Assembly: GCF_003696265.1 (NCBI RefSeq)
Contig: NZ_RFFH01000007.1
Location: forward strand, 124,001-188,000
Length of the DNA stretch: 64,000 nucleotides
Reading direction: 5' to 3'
DNA from: Nocardia stercoris
GTDB lineage: Bacteria; Actinomycetota; Actinomycetes; Mycobacteriales; Mycobacteriaceae
Numbering within the stretch: the first letter of the stretch is position 1; each line of letters starts with the position of its first letter. Below are positions 58,924 through 64,000 of this stretch, in pieces. The notes under the pieces were generated by a model. The model was not told the DNA's origin. It made no database searches and saw nothing but the letters and a program-made list of their open reading frames with translations. The translations under genes were made by a program, and so were the position numbers.

Positions 58924-59457
58924 TCAGTCGCGTCCGGCGAACACCCGCGCCCACACCTCGTGGTCGGTGCGCGGCCCGCCGGGCGTGTCCGCGCCGTATT
59001 TCGCGATGAGGCCCGGCAGGTCCAGTGGAATGCTCGGCGCGGTCATGGCGGCCAGTTCGGCTTCCACCGCCGCGTCCGGCACCAGCCAGCACACCTCGAA
59101 TTCGATGCCGTCCGGGTCGGCGGCGTAGAGGGCCTTGGTCGAGGCGTGGTCGGAGGCCCCGGTCAGCGCGCCCGCCGCGATCAGGGCATCGCGCACCCGC
59201 TGCAACTCGGCCAGGGTGTCCACCTCCCAGGCGAGGTGGTAGAGGCCGACCCGGCCGGTCCGGTGCGCGACCGCGGGATCGGGCGACTGGAACAGGCCCA
59301 GGTCATGGTCGTTCGCCGACCCGGCCGCCTGCAGGAACGCCCCACCGGGGAAGCCTCCCGGCAGTCGCCGGAAACCGAGTACCGCACTGTAGAACGCGAC
59401 CGAGCGCTCCAGATCGGACACGAACAGGACAGCGTGGTTGAGACGCTGGATCGGCAT
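58924..59457 (-). CDS. VOC family dioxygenase-like protein
   Basis: A 177-aa glyoxalase/extradiol-type protein: RLNHAVLFVSDLERSVAFYSAVLGFR gives the first metal His, GLYHLAWEVDTLAELQRVRDALIAAGAL the second, and DPDGIEFEVCW the Glu. These are the three metal ligands of the 2-His-1-Glu set. A C-terminal tail of 45 residues ends EVWARVFAG. Substrate unknown. ATG 59457. Confidence 0.88.
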   Translation of the reverse strand: MPIQRLNHAVLFVSDLERSVAFYSAVLGFRRLPGGFPGGAFLQAAGSANDHDLGLFQSPDPAVAHRTGRVGLYHLAWEVDTLAELQRVRDALIAAGALTGASDHASTKALYAADPDGIEFEVCWLVPDAAVEAELAAMTAPSIPLDLPGLIAKYGADTPGGPRTDHEVWARVFAGRD

Positions 59458-59776
59458 GGGGCGACTCCGTTTCGCCGGGCGGGTGAAGGTTTCAGCCGAC
59501 CATGCGGCGGTACCACTGCACAAGTCACGGTTCCCGCGCACCGGGCGGCCGGGCGGGATTCGTCGCGTTCGTAGGTGTGATCGCCGCGGTTGCGGGTAAC
59601 CAGGACGGGACGAGGGTGGTGCGGTCGGCCACCGGCGACTGTCGGGGCCTTCCAGCCCGCGGCCTACTCGTCGGATCGGTTCGGCATCGAAGGCGAACCG
59701 GCAACCTGGGGCGGAGCCCCGAATCTCGGCGCGTCCCGATTTCTCCGTGCACCACGTCGATGGAAGGACCAGACAG
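59458..59776. other. 319-bp intergenic region
   Basis: No convincing gene. It holds a weak SigF-like sequence, GTGT-N15-GGGTAA (59575-59599), about 177 nt before the HesB-like gene, and the divergent VOC gene start. Otherwise I see nothing definite. Confidence 0.4.
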
Positions 59777-60073
59777 ATGTTGAAGCTCACGAATACCGCC
59801 GTCGAAGCCGTCCGAACGATCACCGCCAGGGAGGACACCCCGCCCGATGCCGGGCTGCGGATCTACACGGTCGACGGCTCCGGCACCTTGCAACTGGCCG
59901 TGGCGGCCGAGCCGGCCGACCAGGACCAGGTCGTGCTGACCGACGGTTCCCGGGTGTTCCTGGACGAACAGGCCGCCGCCCTGCTGGACGACAAGGTCCT
60001 GGACACGGCCCTGGACGCGAACGGCCGCGGCACCTTCTTCCTCGCCGACCAGGACCGCCTGGCCGGTGACTGA
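59777..60073 (+). CDS. HesB/IscA-like protein lacking cysteines
   Basis: A 98-aa protein with the HesB/IscA fold pattern: LKLTNTAVEAVRTITARE, GLRIYTVDGSGTLQLAVAAEPADQDQVV, and RVFLDEQAAALLDDKVLDTAL. The three cysteines that hold iron or the cluster in IscA/SufA are all absent; the protein has no Cys at all. It therefore cannot be a classical Fe-S carrier and is probably a relic fold with another role. ATG 59777 has GGAAGGAC upstream. A strong terminator follows. Confidence 0.78.
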   Translation: MLKLTNTAVEAVRTITAREDTPPDAGLRIYTVDGSGTLQLAVAAEPADQDQVVLTDGSRVFLDEQAAALLDDKVLDTALDANGRGTFFLADQDRLAGD

Positions 60074-60106
60074 ATTCCGCTAGTTTCCGGCAGGGATCGG
60101 TGACGC

Positions 60107-60137
60107 ACCTCGGATCGGCCGTCGGCCGATCCGAGGT
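60107..60137 (+). terminator. terminator of the HesB-like gene
   Basis: Perfect 14-bp stem ACCTCGGATCGGCC (60107-60120) and GGCCGATCCGAGGT (60124-60137) with a 3-nt loop, followed by CTTC. Confidence 0.75.
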
Positions 60138-60207
60138 CTTCGCCGCTCCGGGGCCAGGGCGGACAATTACGTCGGCGAGACATCGGGCAGGTGAACATCA
60201 CGGATCG

Positions 60208-60232
60208 GTTTCGGATCGGTATCGGCGGGTAG
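60208..60232 (+). promoter_or_regulatory. SigF-type promoter of a small secreted protein gene
   Basis: GTTT (60208-60211), 15 nt, GGGTAG (60227-60232). A GTG at 60242 lies 9 nt on; ATG 60293 lies 60 nt on. Confidence 0.7.
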
Positions 60233-60292
60233 CCGACAGGGGTGGCGGCAATTACTTCGGTGCCGCGACCCGATCCGAAGGACGCGATACCC

Positions 60293-60733
60293 ATGCCATA
60301 TTCCCGCCGAAGAACAGGCGTGCCGGCCGTCCGGCTGGCATGTGTCGCGGCCGGCACGATGCTGGCCGTCGCGGTCGCCGAATCGACCGGTACCGAACCG
60401 GCGATCCGGCCCGCAGCACAGACCGCGGTGCTACCGGAGGTGACTCCCGTTGCGGCGCAACGATTGTGCTCCACGCTCGAGTCGTACCTCACCAAATGGC
60501 TGGCGGAGGACACGCGCTCGGCCATGTCGTCGGTGGAAACCGTGGTCGAGGAGTGGGCGCTGGCCGACCTCGGCGCCAACGGCGCTGTGCTGCGCGATCT
60601 CTCGGTGATCGACACCGCCACCACCCGAGCGTGCCCGCACGTGCACGCCGCCGCGGTGACCGCGCTGCGCCTGCCGAATCTGGCGTCGGCGATCCAGCGG
60701 ATCCCGCCCGCGGCCCGGCCGGACCGGCCGTAG
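60293..60733 (+). CDS. small exported helical protein
   Basis: A 146-aa protein with an N-terminal hydrophobic segment (about 13-28, LACVAAGTMLAVAVA) after a basic start, acting as signal peptide or anchor. The rest is helical with two Cys (RLCSTLESY and TRACPHVHAAAV). No family recognised. GTG 60242 is an alternative leaderless start that would add 17 residues before the hydrophobic part; ATG 60293 gives a normal signal peptide. Confidence 0.6.
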   Translation: MPYSRRRTGVPAVRLACVAAGTMLAVAVAESTGTEPAIRPAAQTAVLPEVTPVAAQRLCSTLESYLTKWLAEDTRSAMSSVETVVEEWALADLGANGAVLRDLSVIDTATTRACPHVHAAAVTALRLPNLASAIQRIPPAARPDRP

Positions 60734-60915
60734 CCCGGCCCCGCCCGAACCATGCGCTGACGGGCCGAAACCCGACCCCGTTCGACATCGTGGCTGGTCG
60801 GGCCGATAATCGAGGGAGTTTCGGCCACCGTTGCGCCGCAGCAGCCGCAACGGAATGCGCCACAGACGCGCGCCGGCCGACCGGAATCCACACCGCCCGC
60901 GGGAAGGAAGTTCCG

Positions 60916-61233
60916 ATGAAGTCGAGATCGATCCGGGCCGGCACGATCGTGACCGGGGCCGTGGCGGCCGCGCTGTTCGGGATGCCCGCGGCCCACGCCG
61001 ACGGCGGCGCGGCCGACGATGCCGAGGTCGGCACCTGCTTGCACGCCGAGGGACTGCCCGGACCGGGCCGCACCGGGCGGATGACCGTGTACCCCGCTAC
61101 CTGCGGCGACCCGGCCGCGAACATGGTCATCACCGCCGTGGTCGGGTCCAAGACGGAGTGCCCGGTCGGCTCGGCCGACCTGGGCTGGATGCAGGACTCG
61201 ACCGGGCGTGTCCTGTGCTACCGGCTGACCTGA
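60916..61233 (+). CDS. small secreted Cys-containing protein (LppU-like)
   Basis: A 105-aa precursor: signal peptide about 1-28 (RSIRAGTIV, hydrophobic core, AHADGG) and a mature domain of about 77 residues with four Cys (GTCLHAEG, ATCGDPA, TECPVG, VLCYRL), giving two likely disulfides. The pattern resembles the LppU/SCO3897 family, without a lipobox. ATG 60916 follows GGAAGGAAG. Function unknown. Confidence 0.7.
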   Translation: MKSRSIRAGTIVTGAVAAALFGMPAAHADGGAADDAEVGTCLHAEGLPGPGRTGRMTVYPATCGDPAANMVITAVVGSKTECPVGSADLGWMQDSTGRVLCYRLT

Positions 61234-61273
61234 TGCGCGCGCGAGCCCGGCACCGACCGCTAGGGTCGTCGCT

Positions 61274-62149
61274 ATGACCGAATGGAGATCGAGCGGCCTG
61301 CCGTCCTTCACCGGACGCACCGTTGTCGTCACCGGCGCGAACAGCGGGCTGGGTGAGGTCACCGCCCGCGAACTGGCGCGGGTCGGCGCCGATGTGATTC
61401 TGGCGGTACGGGATACCGCCAAGGGCGACGCCGCTCGCGCGCGCATGAGCGGCTCGGTCGAGGTGCGCGAACTCGATCTGGCGTCCCTGGCGTCGGTGCG
61501 AGCGTTCGCCACCGGACTCGACCGGGTCGACGTGCTGATCAACAACGCCGGAATCATGGCCACGCCCTACCGCGAGACCACCGACGGCTTCGAGAGCCAG
61601 ATCGGCGTCAACCACCTCGGGCATTTCGCGCTCACCAACCTGCTCCTGCCTAAGCTCACCGACCGGGTCGTCACGGTGTCCTCGGCCATGCATCGGCTGG
61701 GCCGGATCGATCTCGGCGATCTGAACTGGAAGTCGCGCAGGTACTCGCCGTGGCGGGCGTACGGCCAGTCGAAGCTGGCCAACCTGCTGTTCACCGCGGA
61801 GTTGCAACGCCGTCTCTCGCAGGTGAATTCACCACTGCTCGCGCTCGCCGCCCACCCCGGATACTCGGCGACCAACCTGCAGGGCCACACCGGCCGCTCG
61901 ATCGAGGACCGGCTCGCCGGCCTGGCCAATTTGGTCCTCGCGACGCCGCCCGAGTTCGGTGCCCGCCAGACCCTGTACGCGGCGTCGCAGGACCTGCCCG
62001 GCAATACCTTCGTCGGGCCGCGGTTCGGCACCCGCGGACCCACCGGCTCGGTCGGCCGCAGCCGGGCCGCGCGCGACACGAAAACCGCCGCGGCTCTGTG
62101 GGAGCTGTCCGAGCAGCTGACCGGAGTCGGCTTCCCGCACCTGCCCTGA
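61274..62149 (+). CDS. short-chain dehydrogenase/reductase
   Basis: A 291-aa SDR of the retinol dehydrogenase-like group: TGANSGLG (20-27) for NAD(P), LINNAG (about 89-94), catalytic Ser near 137, and YGQSK with Tyr163 and Lys167. The mid-region RYSPWRAYGQSKLANLLF is typical of this group. It oxidises or reduces an alcohol or ketone; substrate unknown. It converges on the P450 gene with a bidirectional terminator between. Confidence 0.9.
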   Translation: MTEWRSSGLPSFTGRTVVVTGANSGLGEVTARELARVGADVILAVRDTAKGDAARARMSGSVEVRELDLASLASVRAFATGLDRVDVLINNAGIMATPYRETTDGFESQIGVNHLGHFALTNLLLPKLTDRVVTVSSAMHRLGRIDLGDLNWKSRRYSPWRAYGQSKLANLLFTAELQRRLSQVNSPLLALAAHPGYSATNLQGHTGRSIEDRLAGLANLVLATPPEFGARQTLYAASQDLPGNTFVGPRFGTRGPTGSVGRSRAARDTKTAAALWELSEQLTGVGFPHLP

Positions 62150-62150
62150 T

Positions 62151-62187
62151 CGGCTCGGCTCCGCGGTCGCAGCGCGGGGCCGAGCCG
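62151..62187. terminator. bidirectional terminator between SDR and P450 genes
   Basis: CGGCTCGGC (62151-62159) pairs with GCCGAGCCG (62179-62187), with an inner CCGCG/CGCGG stem; it starts just after the SDR stop and ends just before the P450 stop. Confidence 0.65.
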
Positions 62188-62193
62188 TCGCGC

Positions 62194-63411
62194 TCACAGC
62201 ATGAACGGCACCGTGGTGGGGCGGCGCACGTAGTAGCCCGGTGCGTAACGCACCGCGTCGATGTCGACGTCGAAATCCGGGCAGCGGGACAGGAGTTCGG
62301 TGAGGGCGACGCGCGCCTGCAGGCGCGCGGCCGCCGCCCCGAGGCAGTGGTGCGCGCCGTGGGCGAAGGTGAGGATCTGCTTGGGGTCGCGCAGCACGTT
62401 CAATTCGTCTGCGTCGGGCCCGAATTCGCGGTCGTCCCGGTTGGCCGAACCGTAGAGCAGCAGGGTCTTGCGACCGGCCGGGATGACGGTGCCGTCCAGG
62501 TCCACATCGCGAGTCGTGGTGCGGCACAAGCCCTGTACGGGCGAGGTCAGCCGGGCGAACTCCTCCACCGCGGCGGGAATGCGGGACGGGTCCGCGGTGA
62601 GCAGGGCGCGCTGCTCCGGCTGCCGGGCGAGCATCTGGATCGCCCCGCCCAGCAGGCCGGTGGTGGTGTCGTTGCCGCCGGCGACCATGGTGAAGGCGAA
62701 ACCCAGGATCTCGATGATGCCGGCGTAATCGTCTGCGGCGACGCCGGTTCCGGCCGCGAGCAGGTGCGAGATGGTGTCGTCGGCGGGCTCGCGGCGGCGC
62801 CGGTCGATCAGCTCGGTGAAGTAGACCATCATCTCGGCGATCGCCTGCTGCGCGTGCAGCGGGTTGCCGTTGGCACTGGCCTCCACGACCAGGTCGGTCC
62901 AGACGTCGAAGCGGTCCCGGTCGCTCTCGGGCACACCCAGGTAGTGGGCGACGACCATGGTCGGCAGCGGCTTGAACAGCTGGGTGACGATGTCACCGCC
63001 GCCCTCGGCGCGCAGCCGCTCGATCCGCTCGACGACGAACCGCCGGACCTCCGGCTCGACGTCGGCCACCTGACGCGGGGTGAACCCGCGCGAGACCGAG
63101 CGGCGGAACGCGGTGTGCTGTGGCGGATCCTGCATGACCATCGGCGGGTTGTCGGCCAGGCCGGCGGCCTCGAGCTCGTCGTAGCGGATGGTGAGGCCGT
63201 TGGCCGAGGAGAACGTCTCGTGATCGCGGACCGCGTCGTAGACGTGGGTGTACCGGGACAGCACCCAGTAGTCCTCCGCCGGGTCGTCGTGGCGTACCCG
63301 GTGCACCGGATCGTGGTCGCGGAGCGCGCGGTACATGGGCCACGGCGCGCGCCAGGACTCCTCGGTGCAGGGGACGAAGGCCGGCGGGACGACTGACATT
63401 GTCGAGCTCAT
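62194..63411 (-). CDS. cytochrome P450
   Basis: A 405-aa soluble P450. MQDPPQHTAFRRSVSRGFTP (C-helix), I-helix AGGNDTTTGLLGG (Asn-Asp-Thr in place of Glu-Thr), ExxR in EEFAR, and the heme loop TFAHGAHHCLG with the axial Cys. The AGGNDTT and DPPxHTxxR patterns are those of the CYP107/CYP125-142-like group of actinobacteria acting on sterols or terpenoids. It is divergent from a TetR gene across the 63425-63444 operator. ATG 63411; ATG 63399 is possible. Confidence 0.92.
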   Translation of the reverse strand: MSSTMSVVPPAFVPCTEESWRAPWPMYRALRDHDPVHRVRHDDPAEDYWVLSRYTHVYDAVRDHETFSSANGLTIRYDELEAAGLADNPPMVMQDPPQHTAFRRSVSRGFTPRQVADVEPEVRRFVVERIERLRAEGGGDIVTQLFKPLPTMVVAHYLGVPESDRDRFDVWTDLVVEASANGNPLHAQQAIAEMMVYFTELIDRRRREPADDTISHLLAAGTGVAADDYAGIIEILGFAFTMVAGGNDTTTGLLGGAIQMLARQPEQRALLTADPSRIPAAVEEFARLTSPVQGLCRTTTRDVDLDGTVIPAGRKTLLLYGSANRDDREFGPDADELNVLRDPKQILTFAHGAHHCLGAAAARLQARVALTELLSRCPDFDVDIDAVRYAPGYYVRRPTTVPFML

Positions 63412-63424
63412 ATCCAGACAGTGA

Positions 63425-63446
63425 GACATTTGGGTGTAAATGTCAA
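63425..63446 (-). promoter_or_regulatory. operator and -35 element between P450 and tetR
   Basis: Perfect inverted repeat GACATTT (63425-63431) and AAATGTC (63438-63444), 6-nt spacer. The right arm overlaps TTGACA on the minus strand (63446 to 63441), the -35 box of the P450 gene. The divergent TetR should bind here. Confidence 0.65.
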
Positions 63447-63497
63447 TGGCACGAGAACTCATCTAGACTTGTCTCGCCGAACGATGGGAGGACGACG

Positions 63498-64000
63498 ATG
63501 AGCCACGACCGCTGGCTCGGCACGGCATACAGCGACCTCGCCGCACAGCGCATCCTGGATGTCGCCGCGGCCCTGTTCGCCGAACGCGGGGTCGCCGCGG
63601 TCGGCATGGCCGAGGTGGCCCGGGCCGCCGGGTGCTCGCGCGCCACCCTGTACCGGCACTTCGCCGACCGCAACCAGTTGCGCCTGGCCTACGTCCAGCG
63701 CGAAGCCCTGCGGGTGGGGACCCAGGTCGCCGCCGAGGTCGGCGCGCTCACCGACCCGAGCGAACGCCTCGTCGCCGGCATCCAGTCCGCGCTGCGCCGG
63801 GTCCGCGCCGACGCCACCATGTCGGCCTGGCTCACCCCCGACGGCGGCGGCATCGCGGCCGCCGTCGCCGACCGCTCCCCCGTGGTCGCGCATCTCGTCG
63901 CAGCCTTCCTCGGCGACCCCGACGACCCCGAGACCACTTGGCGCGCAGGCTGGCTCGTGCGCTGCGTGCTGTCGCTACTGATCACGCCCGCCGAGACCGA
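63498..64000 (+). CDS. TetR family transcriptional regulator, cut by the right edge
   Basis: The first 167 codons of a TetR protein. HTH AEVARAAGCSRATLYRHFADRNQLR lies at about residues 39-63, followed by helical ligand-domain sequence (LVAGIQSALRRVRADATMSAW, DDPETTWRAGWLVRCVLSLL). ATG 63498 has GGGAGGACG upstream, and the frame stays open to the window end. It is divergent from the P450 gene and shares the 63425-63444 operator with it, so it most likely represses that gene. Confidence 0.85.
   Translation, partial: MSHDRWLGTAYSDLAAQRILDVAAALFAERGVAAVGMAEVARAAGCSRATLYRHFADRNQLRLAYVQREALRVGTQVAAEVGALTDPSERLVAGIQSALRRVRADATMSAWLTPDGGGIAAAVADRSPVVAHLVAAFLGDPDDPETTWRAGWLVRCVLSLLITPAET

Noticed and set aside
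59575..59599. GTGT-N15-GGGTAA as a further SigF promoter for the HesB-like gene
   Set aside because: One mismatch in the -35 and an A at the last -10 base, and the start codon is 177 nt away; too weak to count with the others.

Overview
The window is very G+C-rich DNA, gene-dense on both strands, and fits a mycolic-acid actinomycete (order Mycobacteriales), most likely Nocardia or a close relative. The evidence is the protein content: a FadD17-like acyl-CoA ligase, homologues that I recognise from memory of the M. tuberculosis proteins Rv1733c and Rv2004c, a SigJ-like ECF41 sigma factor, a SigF-type sigma factor, DrrA/DrrB, many TetR/MarR regulators and cytochromes P450. I see no tRNA, rRNA, CRISPR array, insertion sequence or integrase. 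Most intrinsic terminators are stem-loops without a U-tract, and several genes look leaderless (a -10 hexamer 5-9 nt before the start codon).

Layout. 1-9.5 kb: the edge of a leftward gene, a PfpI/DJ-1 protein, a secreted phosphoesterase, a decayed MFS/TolB-like pair carrying indels, a lipase C-terminal remnant, an alpha/beta hydrolase, a FadD17-like ligase and small envelope proteins. 9.5-13 kb: a copper module (secreted metal-binding protein plus copper P1B ATPase) behind a GC-rich palindrome of CsoR-operator type. 13-21 kb: a TetR/VOC pair, MBL hydrolase, DrrAB exporter, an ECF41 sigma factor next to a SnoaL-like protein, a YCII/ECF42 sigma pair and a sirtuin. 21-34 kb: a P450/TetR operon with a large inverted-repeat operator, GH25-like hydrolase, Clp-N-like protein, MgtE-N/CBS protein with DUF1003, AraC regulator, methyltransferase, YhhN protein, and an unusual SRPBCC-thiolase-crotonase fusion facing a TetR gene. 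34-37 kb: a Pro/Thr/Tyr-rich membrane protein overlapping a transglycosylase/M23 fusion. 37-53 kb: a stress or dormancy-like island (kinase, KimA-like transporter with slipin, TPP enzyme with flavin oxidoreductase, GH15, flavin reductase, Rv1733c-like protein, SigF-type sigma factor, nucleotidyltransferase-BON fusion, metallophosphoesterase, transaldolase). 53-64 kb: EthD/MarR pair, MarR, an ABC exporter with a divergent two-component system, VOC, HesB-like, two small secreted proteins, SDR, and a P450 facing a TetR gene cut by the right edge.

The main result is regulatory. Eleven close matches to the SigF/SigB-type promoter, G(A/T)TT-N15-GGGTA (one with N16), plus two weaker ones, lie in the correct orientation upstream of genes, eight of the thirteen between 37.3 and 53.4 kb. 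One precedes the SigF-type sigma gene itself. The same motif precedes tiny ORFs that would otherwise be ignored. I read this as an autoregulated general-stress regulon clustered around its own sigma factor; no anti-sigma factor gene is adjacent. A 31-codon ORF coupled by 4-base overlaps to both the TPP enzyme gene and the oxidoreductase gene belongs to the same island.
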